Shown here one piece after another: positions 1 to 6,722 of a stretch of DNA of 11,533 nt; position 1 is the first letter of the stretch, and every line of letters begins with the position of its first letter. The notes beneath the pieces are model-generated. The model worked only from the letters and a program-made list of their open reading frames with translations. It searched no databases and was not told where the DNA came from. The position numbers and the translations under genes are program-made. Source of the DNA: Anaerolineae bacterium (GTDB lineage: Bacteria > Chloroflexota > Anaerolineae > B4-G1); the NCBI GenBank assembly GCA_016783285.1, contig JADHWW010000167.1, forward strand, positions 1 through 11,533, read 5' to 3'.

Positions 1-407
1 ACCTGCTCCAGTTTCCAGGCCAGGAACCCCTCCCGGTCGTAGAGGATGATACCGTGGTCTTGAATTTCCAGAAAGAGCCACGGCGTCTCGCGGCGCAGGT
101 AATCTTCGTCAATGACGAAGGGGGAAATAGCGGGCCAGATCCAGGCATCTGGCTGCACGAGGGCTTTGTACTCCGGCGTCTCCTGCAGAGCCTCCCGCGC
201 TGCGCCGTAACGCTCCTCCATCTCCAGCCGGTCGCCCCGCACGACGATCAGCAGGTCAATGTCGCTAGTCTGCTCCCCCTGTCCCCGGGCTATCGAGCCA
301 TAGAGGGCTACGGCCAGTAAGCGGTCCCCCATCTGCTGCTGCAACAGCGCCAGCAGGCGGTTCAGCAGTGGGCGGTAGGTTTCTAACCCCAGTTTCCCTC
401 GATTCAA
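1..407 (-). CDS. Nucleotidyltransferase-domain protein (partial, C-terminus beyond left edge)
   Basis: An open frame runs from a TTG at 407 off the left edge (135 codons visible). The translation carries the MNT/Pol-beta-type nucleotidyltransferase signature: a GS pair followed by ARG and then S-D-I-D-L-L (GSIARGQGEQTSDIDLL), where the two Asp residues would bind the catalytic metal. A hydrophobic strand (LLAVALYGS) precedes it, as is usual in this fold. TTG is chosen because a strong GGAGGA lies six bases upstream and no ATG gives a full domain; the first in-frame ATG falls just before the strand. Members of this superfamily transfer nucleotides to proteins, RNA or small molecules, and many are paired with HEPN toxins; the partner, if any, would lie left of the window. 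It begins 19 bases after the PLP enzyme stop, so it may be co-transcribed. No link to the ureide genes is evident. The domain call is solid; the specific function is unknown. Confidence 0.8.
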   Translation of the reverse strand, partial: MNRGKLGLETYRPLLNRLLALLQQQMGDRLLAVALYGSIARGQGEQTSDIDLLIVVRGDRLEMEERYGAAREALQETPEYKALVQPDAWIWPAISPFVIDEDYLRRETPWLFLEIQDHGIILYDREGFLAWKLEQ

Positions 408-413
408 CGTGTC

Positions 414-419
414 TCCTCC
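414..419 (-). promoter_or_regulatory. Ribosome binding site fixing a TTG start
   Basis: GGAGGA on the minus strand, six bases before the TTG at 407. It is the only good Shine-Dalgarno site near the N-terminus of the nucleotidyltransferase gene and decides the non-ATG start. Confidence 0.65.
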
Positions 420-426
420 GCATTGG

Positions 427-1776
427 TTAGAGCAAGTGCATTGTACCACGCTGTGGATTGCAGGGCAAAGTCGAGTTCCTCAACGCCCGTTTCACGTCGT
501 CCAGGTCGGGCGCGACAGTGTGAGGCTGGCCCACCGCCTTCATCGCGCTGGCGACATCTTTGAGGCCCGATCCGGTCGCCAGGACAACCACCCGCTCGTC
601 GGGAGCCACCAGTCCCTGCTCGACCGCCTCGACCAGCCCAGCGTAGGCGGCAGCGGCGGCGGGCTCGGCGAAGACGCCGCAGCCCTGAGCCAGCGCGGGG
701 ATGGCGGCCAGGATCTCCTCGTCGGTCACGCGGATGAAGGCCCCGCCGGTCTCGCGCACCGCCCGCAGTGCCTTGATGCGGTCGCGGGGCAGTCCGGCGA
801 CGATACTATCGGCGATGGAGTGGGCCTCCACCGGCTTCATCTCCCAGCCCTCCAACCCCCGCTCCCAGGCGTCCACCAGCGGGGAGGAGCCTGTCGCCTG
901 CACGCCGATGAGCCGGGGCATACGATCAATCCAGCCCAACACTAGCAGGTCGCGCAGCCCCTTGTGGATGCCGCCGATGATGCAGCCGTCGCCGACGGGG
1001 ACCAGGATCACGTCGGGGGCGCTCCACTTGCCAGACCCGTCGGCGGACGGCACATCCGCCGCGAGCGCGTAAGTGAGTTGTTCGCAGATTTCGTAGGCGG
1101 CGGTCTTTTTGCCCTCGCTCATATAGGGATTGTAGGCGGTGTTGCGGTTGTACCAGCCGAACTCTGGCGCGGCCTGCAGGCATAGTTCGAAGGCATCGTC
1201 GTAGGTACCGTCCACGAGGAGGACTGTGGAGCCGTAGGCTAAAAGTTGCGCCACCTTGGCCTGCGGCGCGGTCTTGGGCACAAAGATGACGTTGGGCTGG
1301 GCCACCGCCGCGCACAGGCCAGAGAGGGCGGCGGCGGCGTTGCCGGTGCTGGCGGTGGTGACGACCTCGTAGCCCAGTTCGCGGGTCTTGACGACGGCGA
1401 TGGCCGAGGCGCGGTCTTTGAAGGAGGCGGTGGGCTGGCGGCCGTCGTCTTTGACCCAGAGGTGGTGCAGACCCAGGCCGGCGGCCAGGCGCGGGGTGGG
1501 GTAGAGGGGCGTCCAGCCGACACTCGCCAGCGTCGTGCCCTCGACCAGACGCCGGGTTGTCTCGGGCTCCACCGGCAGGAGGGGGAGGTAGCGCCATAAG
1601 GAGCGGGTTGGATTGCTGGCTAGTTGGTTTGGGCTGATGCGCTGGGCGATGAGGTCGTAATCGTAGACGACGTCCAGGATGCCATCGTCCCCGTGCTTGG
1701 GGCAGACGTACTCGACTTCGTCAACGCCGTACTCCGCGCCGCATAAGGTGCACTTGAGGCCAGAAATGTGATCCAT
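427..1776 (-). CDS. Threonine synthase-family PLP-dependent enzyme
   Basis: A 449-residue fold-type II PLP enzyme. The N-terminus holds a small zinc-ribbon-like motif (C9, C12, C25, H28) followed by a YDYD segment, as in many threonine synthases. The catalytic core has SFKDR with the presumed PLP lysine K120, a phosphate-binding S/T-G-N-A-A loop near residues 143-148, a VPVGDG segment, and the C-terminal GVFAEPAAAA and TGSGLKD motifs typical of threonine synthase. The canonical reaction is O-phosphohomoserine to threonine plus phosphate. No other threonine or homoserine gene is nearby; the neighbours are ureide-catabolism genes. It may therefore have a catabolic lyase role on an amino acid released upstream, but it lacks the FGLNAFKMLGG-type lysine context of diaminopropionate ammonia-lyase YgeX. 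The ATG at 1776 follows GGAG at good spacing, 16 bases after the hydrolase stop. Family confident; substrate open. Confidence 0.88.
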   Translation of the reverse strand: MDHISGLKCTLCGAEYGVDEVEYVCPKHGDDGILDVVYDYDLIAQRISPNQLASNPTRSLWRYLPLLPVEPETTRRLVEGTTLASVGWTPLYPTPRLAAGLGLHHLWVKDDGRQPTASFKDRASAIAVVKTRELGYEVVTTASTGNAAAALSGLCAAVAQPNVIFVPKTAPQAKVAQLLAYGSTVLLVDGTYDDAFELCLQAAPEFGWYNRNTAYNPYMSEGKKTAAYEICEQLTYALAADVPSADGSGKWSAPDVILVPVGDGCIIGGIHKGLRDLLVLGWIDRMPRLIGVQATGSSPLVDAWERGLEGWEMKPVEAHSIADSIVAGLPRDRIKALRAVRETGGAFIRVTDEEILAAIPALAQGCGVFAEPAAAAAYAGLVEAVEQGLVAPDERVVVLATGSGLKDVASAMKAVGQPHTVAPDLDDVKRALRNSTLPCNPQRGTMHLL

Positions 1777-1792
1777 AGGCTGTCTCCGTAAT

Positions 1793-2635
1793 CTATCTCA
1801 GGTAGCGCTTCATCCAACCAGCGATCAGTTTGTAGACTTCATCGCGGTGCTGGTCGAGATGGACAGCGTGCCCTACTTCATCAACGATGTGCAGTCTCTT
1901 GCGCCCCCGAACGGCATCGTGCAGTTTTCGGCTCTGTTTGAGCGGGGTGATGGTGTCCTCAGCGCCGTGGATGATCAGCATCGGCACTTTTACCTTCCGG
2001 GCCGCACGGGTGATGTCAATCCAGGTGCTATCCAGGCTCTCTGGCACCGGGACTGCCTCGAAGTAGGCCCGCAGCCGGGGATCGGAGAGATAGCGGGTGT
2101 TGGCGTCGTCATCCACAGCCACGCACATCTTGTCCAGTTCCTTGATCCGCGAGAGAGTGAGAGGCTTATGCCAGAGAGCCCGCTTGACTTTGCTGGCTCC
2201 GATGGCCAGGATGAACACCACGCGGTCGGCCAAAGAGGGCATCAACAACACCGGAGCGGAAAGGACGGCTGCACAACGTACTCGTGGGTCGTGCGCGGCT
2301 GCCACGACGACGGCGCTGCCCCCCGAATCCCAGCCCACCAGCCCAAAGCGGCGATAGCCCCGTGCGCTCAAAAAGTTCAACGCTTCGCGGACGTCGTAGG
2401 GCCAGATGCGCATATCCACCGTGCCCCGCAGCCCTTCACTTTCGCCGTGGCCGGTGAAGTCGAAAGCCAGCGTCGCAAACCCCTGTCTCGCCAAGCGCTC
2501 CGCGCAGTCGAACCAGTTATCCTTGAACTCGAAGGCCCCGTGGCATAGGACGACGGCGACCGGCCTGGGGCTTGGGGCTCCGAATAGAACGCCACTCAGC
2601 CTGTTGTCTCCTGAGGAGAAAGTCACCGCTTCCAT
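1793..2635 (-). CDS. Alpha/beta hydrolase with Asp at the nucleophile position
   Basis: A 280-residue single-domain alpha/beta hydrolase. The oxyanion-side motif is LCHG (residues 30-33), followed by the common FDFTGHGESEG loop (58-68). The nucleophile elbow reads G101-W-D103-S-G105-G106: at the position of the usual Ser in G-x-S-x-G there is Asp, with Ser one residue later. The remaining triad candidates are D227 (HGAEDTITP) and H256 (EVGHAVH). Asp nucleophiles are known in haloalkane dehalogenases and epoxide hydrolases, whereas esterases, lipases and peptidases of this fold use Ser. A cap-like insertion appears between about residues 132 and 205. The gene starts 99 bases after carbamate kinase and ends 16 bases before the PLP enzyme. 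It has no signal peptide, so it is probably cytoplasmic. The substrate is unknown; amide, ester or C-N hydrolysis in the ureide pathway is possible but unsupported. Confidence 0.9.
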   Translation of the reverse strand: MEAVTFSSGDNRLSGVLFGAPSPRPVAVVLCHGAFEFKDNWFDCAERLARQGFATLAFDFTGHGESEGLRGTVDMRIWPYDVREALNFLSARGYRRFGLVGWDSGGSAVVVAAAHDPRVRCAAVLSAPVLLMPSLADRVVFILAIGASKVKRALWHKPLTLSRIKELDKMCVAVDDDANTRYLSDPRLRAYFEAVPVPESLDSTWIDITRAARKVKVPMLIIHGAEDTITPLKQSRKLHDAVRGRKRLHIVDEVGHAVHLDQHRDEVYKLIAGWMKRYLR

Positions 2636-2672
2636 GCCCTGTCTCTTTCTACAACGTGAACCTCCCCAAAGA

Positions 2673-2700
2673 CCGGGAGCTTTCGAGGAAGCGGCCCCGG
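2673..2700 (-). other. Small inverted repeat between arcC and the hydrolase gene
   Basis: Within the 99-base gap 2636-2734 a nested inverted repeat is visible: outer arms CCGGG/CCCGG (2673-2677 and 2696-2700) and inner arms GCTT/AAGC (2679-2682 and 2689-2692). On the minus strand it is followed by TCTTTGGGG, not a proper U-tract. It could be a weak attenuator or simply GC-rich chance structure. The gap shows no open frame or recognisable RNA. Confidence 0.25.
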
Positions 2701-2734
2701 CCTCCGGGAAGGGACCCCGCCTGGATATCGGACA

Positions 2735-3691
2735 TCAAGGAACAATGCGCGTGCCGGTCTCGCCCCGCAGCGCCCGGGCGATGTTCTCCGGGTCTGTGAT
2801 GATGGCCTCCTTGCCGCCAGCCTCCAGGAACTTTATGATAGCCTGGATCTTGGGCAGCATACTCCCTTTGGCGAAGTGGCCTTCCTCCATATACTTCTTT
2901 GCTTCAGCGACGGTCATCACATCAATCGCCTGCTGGTCGGGCTTGTTAAAGTTGAGATAGACCTTCTCGACGGCGGTGGAGATGAGGAAGAGATCGGCGC
3001 CGATGGAGCGCGCCAACAGCGATGAGGCATAGTCCTTGTCAATGACCGCCGCCACCCCCTCCAGGTTGCCTTCCTCGTTGCGGATGACAGGGATGCCCCC
3101 ACCGCCGACGGTAATGGTGACGATGCCCGCCCCCAGCAGTTCTCGCACTGCCTCCAGTTCGATGATCTCCTGGGGGAGGGGAGAGGGGACGACCCGCCGC
3201 CAACCGCGCCCGGCATCCTCGACCACCGCCCAGCCTTCCTTCGCGGCGCGATCTTTGGCCTCATCTTCTTCCATAAACCCGCCGATGGGCTTGGCGGGGT
3301 TCTGGAAAGCGGGGTCGTTCCTATCCACCAACACCTGGGTAATCACGGTGGTGGCGGCCTTCTTCATCCCCCGCTGCTTGAATTCGTTGTAGAGGTTCTG
3401 CTGGAGGTGGTAGCCGATGGCTCCCTGGCTGTCGGCCCCACAGGATTCCAGCGGTACCTCGTGCATTCCGGCCACTCTGGCCGCGATCTCCGACCGGCGC
3501 AGGATGAAGCCGACCTGAGGGCCGTTGCCGTGACCGATAGCCACGTCCCACCCCTGCGCGATCATCTCCACGATGTGGTGACAGGTCTCCCCGGCCGCCC
3601 GGTACTGGTCGGGCACGGTCTGATGTTTCTTGTCCTTGATCAGTGAGTTGCCGCCGATGGCGACGACGGCGAGTTTTCGTTTCTCGTTCAT
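2735..3691 (-). CDS. arcC: Carbamate kinase
   Basis: A 318-residue amino-acid-kinase-fold protein, the normal length for carbamate kinase. It converts carbamoyl phosphate and ADP to ATP and carbamate, which decays to NH3 and CO2. Visible signatures are the N-terminal AIGGN (11-15), GHGNGPQVG (53-61), ESCGADSQGAIGY (82-94), TQVLVD (118-123), NPAKPIGGF (131-139), GRGWRRVVPSP (161-171), the GGGGIPV nucleotide-site loop (196-202) and VIDKD (216-220). No key residue is missing. It is the natural outlet for carbamoyl phosphate made by the adjacent carbamoyltransferase, matching the arrangement of yqeA near ygeW and hyuA in E. coli; no arginine deiminase gene is present. The ATG overlaps the stop of the upstream four-helix-bundle gene (ATGA), and its AAGGAG ribosome site (3696-3701) lies inside that ORF. 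Family assignment is very secure. Confidence 0.97.
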   Translation of the reverse strand: MNEKRKLAVVAIGGNSLIKDKKHQTVPDQYRAAGETCHHIVEMIAQGWDVAIGHGNGPQVGFILRRSEIAARVAGMHEVPLESCGADSQGAIGYHLQQNLYNEFKQRGMKKAATTVITQVLVDRNDPAFQNPAKPIGGFMEEDEAKDRAAKEGWAVVEDAGRGWRRVVPSPLPQEIIELEAVRELLGAGIVTITVGGGGIPVIRNEEGNLEGVAAVIDKDYASSLLARSIGADLFLISTAVEKVYLNFNKPDQQAIDVMTVAEAKKYMEEGHFAKGSMLPKIQAIIKFLEAGGKEAIITDPENIARALRGETGTRIVP

Positions 3692-4185
3692 ACGTCTCCT
3701 TGCGTTGGGGAATTTGGGATTTGGGAATTGGGGAATTTGGGAGGCTCTTGGCCGGGAGTGGTTTCGTAGACCAGGTTGGGTTCTTGGATGTGCTTTTCTC
3801 CAAAGGTTTGCGCGCCTTGTTTTTGGTCGCGGATGTAGTTGATGTAGGCGTTAAGGGAAGCACCGGCTTCGGCCGTCGTTTGATGCGTCCAGGCCAATTG
3901 CTCATCGTCCACGTAGCCAACGGCGCGCGCCGCAATGAAACCGCTCAAGGTTTCAAACAACGACCCTCGCGCATAGTAGAAAAAGCGCAGTTTGTCCAGA
4001 AAGTGATACCGGCCATATCCTTCCGCAATGTTCAACACGGTGCTCAGGGCCGCCCGGCGCAGTTGAGAAGCCAGGTTGTTTTTTTCATACTTGGGCAGTT
4101 GCTCCGCCAGCCGGTAAGCTGCCTTCAACAACTTTATCGCCGCCTGATAAAACCTCAACTCCTCAAACCGCGCCTCTTCCACCAT
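3688..4185 (-). CDS. Four-helix-bundle protein, S23/IVP-like
   Basis: A 165-residue protein from the ATG at 4185. It belongs to the four-helix-bundle family first described from 23S rRNA intervening sequences and related in fold to the Avd accessory protein of diversity-generating retroelements. Typical motifs are an early FEELRFYQAA helix, LPKYEKNNLASQLRRAALSTVLNIAEG-type second helix (visible near residues 41-69), a GYGR segment and the LFETLSGF helix. The family is normally about 115-125 residues; here about 35 extra residues follow the last helix, and the Pro-Asn-Ser-rich end (KFPNSQIPNSP) is simply the flanking repeat read as protein. The frame stays open upstream of the ATG to a TTG at 4218 because the repeat encodes GVGGWGLGVG, but that start is less likely. 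The stop overlaps the arcC ATG. There is no rRNA here and no evident metabolic role, so it looks like an insertion within the operon. Function unknown. Confidence 0.85.
   Translation of the reverse strand: MVEEARFEELRFYQAAIKLLKAAYRLAEQLPKYEKNNLASQLRRAALSTVLNIAEGYGRYHFLDKLRFFYYARGSLFETLSGFIAARAVGYVDDEQLAWTHQTTAEAGASLNAYINYIRDQKQGAQTFGEKHIQEPNLVYETTPGQEPPKFPNSQIPNSPTQGDV
3696..3701 (-). promoter_or_regulatory. arcC ribosome binding site inside the four-helix-bundle ORF
   Basis: AAGGAG on the minus strand, four bases before the arcC ATG at 3691. It lies within the last codons of the four-helix-bundle gene, whose TGA overlaps the arcC ATG. Ribosomes finishing that gene would therefore affect arcC initiation, either by coupling or by interference. 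Confidence 0.6.
3707..3741. repeat. G-rich repeat, left arm of the pair flanking the four-helix-bundle gene
   Basis: On the plus strand this is a degenerate run of GGGG/GGG blocks separated by AATT, AATTT or ATTT. A 15-base stretch (3723-3737, GGGAATTGGGGAATT) is found exactly inverted at 4254-4268. The block lies inside the 3' end of the four-helix-bundle frame and encodes its Pro/Asn/Ser-rich tail. Confidence 0.75.
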
Positions 4186-4268
4186 CCCAACCCCCAACCC
4201 CCAACCCCCAACCCCCAATCCCTAACCCCCAATCCCTAATTCCCCAATTCCCCAATTCCCCAATTCCC
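4186..4268. repeat. C/G-rich tandem repeat, right arm, G-rich on the coding strand
   Basis: Plus-strand reading: four CCCCC blocks separated by AA (4191-4216), then CCCTAA/CCCCCAAT variants (4220-4236), then CCCC blocks separated by AATT up to 4268. The array fills the whole gap between the carbamoyltransferase stop (4268-4270) and the four-helix-bundle ATG (4185), leaving no ordinary intergenic sequence. Its AATT-spaced part is the inverted counterpart of 3707-3741. On the transcribed strand it is a dense series of G-runs. Confidence 0.85.
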
Positions 4269-5305
4269 TAAACATTCCCCATCGTCAGCGCCATCAGCGC
4301 CTTTTGCACATGCAGACGGTTCTCGGCGATGTCGTAGACGGCGGAGCGGGGACCGGAGGCTACCTCGTCGGTCACCTCGCTGCCCCGGTCAACCGGCATT
4401 GGGTGGGTAAAGATGGCGTTGTCGGTGTGGCCCATCCGCTCGGCGGTCGTCGTCCAGCCCGTGTAGGCCATCGCCTTCTCGATCTCGGCCTGCTTCTGGA
4501 GCACGCCGTCCTGGTACGCTTCCGGGGTGACCCAGTTGCGGGAATAGACAACGTGCGCGCCCGCGTAGCCACTGTCAGGGTCGTGGACGACCTCGAAGTC
4601 GGTTCCGTGCTCGGCGCAGTTCTGCTTGGTCCACTCGATGACCTCCGGGTCCAGGTCGTACCCCTCCGGGTAAGCCATCGCGACATGCATATCGAAGCGG
4701 GAAGCGATGAGGAGCGCCGCCTGCACGCTGCACCAGGAACGGGCCAGCGCACCGGAGCCCCAGGAGAGCAGGAACTTTTTGCCGCGCAGTGCGTCATAGT
4801 CCGGGCGGCCGGGGCCCTCACCGTACCACTCGGCCCAGCCCATCACGTCGGCCAATGCCTGGCAGGGGTGGAAACGGTCGTCGGCCATATTGATTATGGG
4901 CACGTCGGCCCAACGGGCGTACTCGCGCAGCATCTCGTCGCCCGCGCCGTAGTAGGGGACTTTATCCTCCAGGATGCGGATGCCGATGCCGGCGACGTAG
5001 CGGGCCATCACCTGGGCGGCGTCCTCAATGGTCTCGCCGGCCTGCTTCTCCGTCTTGAAACGGCCCGCTGATGGGGTCATAAACTGAGCGTGGCCGCCCA
5101 GTTCGGTGGCCGCGGCCTCAAACGAAATGCGCGTGCGCACCGAGGGGTTGAAGAAGAACATCAAGAAGGTCTTGTACTTCAAGATGCTCGTCCAGCGGTC
5201 GGAGAAGCGGTCGCGCTTCATCCTGGTCGCCAGGTCCAGCACTGCCGTCAGTTCGTCGAACGTCCAGTTCTGGGTGCAGATAAAGTCACGTCCGTATAGG
5301 TCCAT
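4268..5305 (-). CDS. Knotted-type carbamoyltransferase (aspartate/ornithine carbamoyltransferase superfamily)
   Basis: A complete 345-residue carbamoyltransferase. The carbamoyl-phosphate site is FFNPSVRTRISFE (51-63; S55, R57, T58, R59), with the second half HPCQALAD at 146-153. The segment SWGSGALARSW and the following YPEGYDLDP and VYSRNW resemble the N-acetyl- and N-succinylornithine transcarbamylase/YgeW group rather than ArgF, and its length suits the extra loop that forms the trefoil knot; this is inference. The usual HCLP substrate motif is HPMP (301-304), followed by VDRGSEV. Forward reaction in the family: carbamoyl phosphate plus an amino group gives a ureido product; next to carbamate kinase and a hydantoinase the phosphorolytic direction is likely. 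The start is supported by AGGAGG five bases upstream of the ATG. The gap to the hydantoinase stop is 22 bases. The acceptor amine is unknown; it should not be called argF. Confidence 0.88.
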   Translation of the reverse strand: MDLYGRDFICTQNWTFDELTAVLDLATRMKRDRFSDRWTSILKYKTFLMFFFNPSVRTRISFEAAATELGGHAQFMTPSAGRFKTEKQAGETIEDAAQVMARYVAGIGIRILEDKVPYYGAGDEMLREYARWADVPIINMADDRFHPCQALADVMGWAEWYGEGPGRPDYDALRGKKFLLSWGSGALARSWCSVQAALLIASRFDMHVAMAYPEGYDLDPEVIEWTKQNCAEHGTDFEVVHDPDSGYAGAHVVYSRNWVTPEAYQDGVLQKQAEIEKAMAYTGWTTTAERMGHTDNAIFTHPMPVDRGSEVTDEVASGPRSAVYDIAENRLHVQKALMALTMGNV

Positions 5306-5327
5306 TTTTGCCTCCTATAGTTTAGAT

Positions 5328-6722
5328 TTACAGTTCTGCCACGATATCCGGGTCGAATGGCTTGCCAGGCACGAAACGACCGTCTCCAGCGTGGCCTTTG
5401 AATTTACCGTCTTCCCAGACGATCCTCCCACGGGCGATTGTTCTCGCTACGTGTCCCTGGATGGTCATACCAGCCCAGGGAGTGTACAACCCTTCCGCCC
5501 CGTGGAGGTCGTCGTCGGTGAGAATGTGCTCGCCGCGCGGGTCGTAGATGACCACGTCGGCGTCGGAGCCGACCCTGAGTGTCCCCTTGCGGGGGTACAT
5601 GCCGAAGACCCTGGCGGGGTTGGTGCTGAAGACCCTCGCCAGGTGCTCAATGCCGATCTCCCCGCTGGCGACCATACTGGAGTACATCACCTGCAAGGTC
5701 GTCTCCACGCCCGGCAGTCCCTGGGCGGCGCGCAGCAGATGATCCGCGCTTCGCTTCTGTTCGCGCACGTAGCCACAGTGGTCGCTGCCAATGACGAGGA
5801 TTTCACGCGCCTTGAGCAGTTCGCGCATCTCCAGCATCTTTTCCCTGGAGCGCACCGGCGGGGAGCAGACGAACTCTTCTGGATGCTCGCCCTCAAAGAC
5901 GCTGTCATCTAGGGTGAGATACTGGGTACAACTTTCGGCGATGGCTGGGACGCCCCTGGCGCGGGCCGCGCTCAATAGTCGCACCGATTCCGGCATCGTG
6001 TTGTGCACGATGTAGATTGGGCCGCCGGTGGCTTCGGCCAGCAGGATGCAGCGGCTCACCGCTTCGACCTCGGCCAGGCCGGGGCGACTCTGCCCGTGGT
6101 AGCGGCAGGTGTCTTTGCCAGAGGCGACCAGGGCTGCCTTGGTTCCTTCGACGATGGCGTCATTCTCGGCGTGAACCTGCACGAGGGCGCCGACCTCCGC
6201 GCTCTTTTCCAGCAGTCTGAGCATGGTGTAATCATCGGTGTAAAACCCGGCCTTCTTGTAGGTCGTGTAGACCTTAAAACTGGGCACTCCCATCTCGACC
6301 ACCGCGCCCAACTCGTCCAGTTGACCCTGGCTGATGTCCTTGACGTTGCCATGGAGCCCGTAGTCTATGCACACTTTGCCATCGGCCTCAGCGCGGCGGC
6401 TTTCAATTGAATGTCTCAGGGATTCGCCCTGCTTCTGCGTGACAAAATCTATGATGGTGGTCACGCCGCCACAGGCCGCCGCCCGCGTGCCGGTCTCGAA
6501 ATCGTCGCGGGTGGTGTAGGGGTAAGAGACCAACTGCGGGTGGGTGTGGGCATCCAGGCCGCCGGGCATCACGTACATTCCGGCCGCGTCAATCAGCGTG
6601 TCATCCGGGCTGACCTCGATTCCCCCCCCCACGGCGACGATCTTCTCCCCTTCGATCAACAAGTCGCCTTTGACCGTCCTCTCTTCGAGGACCAACATTC
6701 CGTTTTTGATGATAGTTCTCAT
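5328..6722 (-). CDS. hyuA: HyuA-type hydantoinase / dihydropyrimidinase
   Basis: A 464-residue amidohydrolase that should open a cyclic diamide (hydantoin or dihydropyrimidine ring) to an N-carbamoyl acid. All six binuclear metal ligands are present: H59 and H61 (GGLDAHTHP), the carboxylated lysine K150 (SFKVY), H184 (QVHAEN), H240 (YIVHNT) and D314 (GSDHCG). The C-terminal jellyroll strands end with GHAGDGRFVPGKPF, very like the end of E. coli HyuA/YgeZ, and DDFETGTRAAACGGVTTIID near residues 73-92 also matches that protein closely. The loop after K150 reads YTTYKKAG rather than the FMAYK of many D-hydantoinases, so substrate preference may differ. The start codon overlaps the racemase stop (ATGA), implying translational coupling. 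A run of nine Gs lies in codons 31-34. The family is secure; the choice among hydantoin, ureidomethyl-hydantoin-like, allantoin or dihydropyrimidine substrates is not. Confidence 0.93.
   Translation of the reverse strand: MRTIIKNGMLVLEERTVKGDLLIEGEKIVAVGGGIEVSPDDTLIDAAGMYVMPGGLDAHTHPQLVSYPYTTRDDFETGTRAAACGGVTTIIDFVTQKQGESLRHSIESRRAEADGKVCIDYGLHGNVKDISQGQLDELGAVVEMGVPSFKVYTTYKKAGFYTDDYTMLRLLEKSAEVGALVQVHAENDAIVEGTKAALVASGKDTCRYHGQSRPGLAEVEAVSRCILLAEATGGPIYIVHNTMPESVRLLSAARARGVPAIAESCTQYLTLDDSVFEGEHPEEFVCSPPVRSREKMLEMRELLKAREILVIGSDHCGYVREQKRSADHLLRAAQGLPGVETTLQVMYSSMVASGEIGIEHLARVFSTNPARVFGMYPRKGTLRVGSDADVVIYDPRGEHILTDDDLHGAEGLYTPWAGMTIQGHVARTIARGRIVWEDGKFKGHAGDGRFVPGKPFDPDIVAEL

Noticed and set aside
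409..945. Plus-strand open frame opposite the PLP enzyme
   Set aside because: It lies wholly antisense to a gene with clear catalytic motifs, has a low-complexity composition and no recognisable domain; typical of GC-rich shadow frames.
3688..4185. Diversity-generating retroelement suggested by the Avd-like four-helix-bundle fold
   Set aside because: No reverse transcriptase, template/variable repeat pair or target protein is visible in the window.
4186..4218. TTG start at 4218 for the four-helix-bundle protein
   Set aside because: The added residues are only the G-rich repeat translated (GVGGWGLGVG); the ATG at 4185 begins directly at the conserved helix.
3707..4268. CRISPR array suggested by regular short repeats
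   Set aside because: Units are 7-8 bases with 2-4 base spacers and there are no unique spacers or cas genes; these are simple G-rich tandem repeats.
4304..5071. Long plus-strand open frame (255 codons) opposite the carbamoyltransferase
   Set aside because: The opposite strand carries all carbamoyltransferase motifs; this frame shows no domain and no ribosome site of note. GC-rich third-position bias explains its length.
2735..5305. Arginine deiminase (arc) operon reading of the carbamoyltransferase plus carbamate kinase pair
   Set aside because: No arginine deiminase or arginine/ornithine antiporter is present, and the carbamoyltransferase is of the knotted, non-ArgF type with HPMP in place of HCLP.
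5106..5912. Plus-strand frame of 268 codons spanning the carbamoyltransferase/hydantoinase junction
   Set aside because: It overlaps two convincing minus-strand genes in antisense and resembles no protein.
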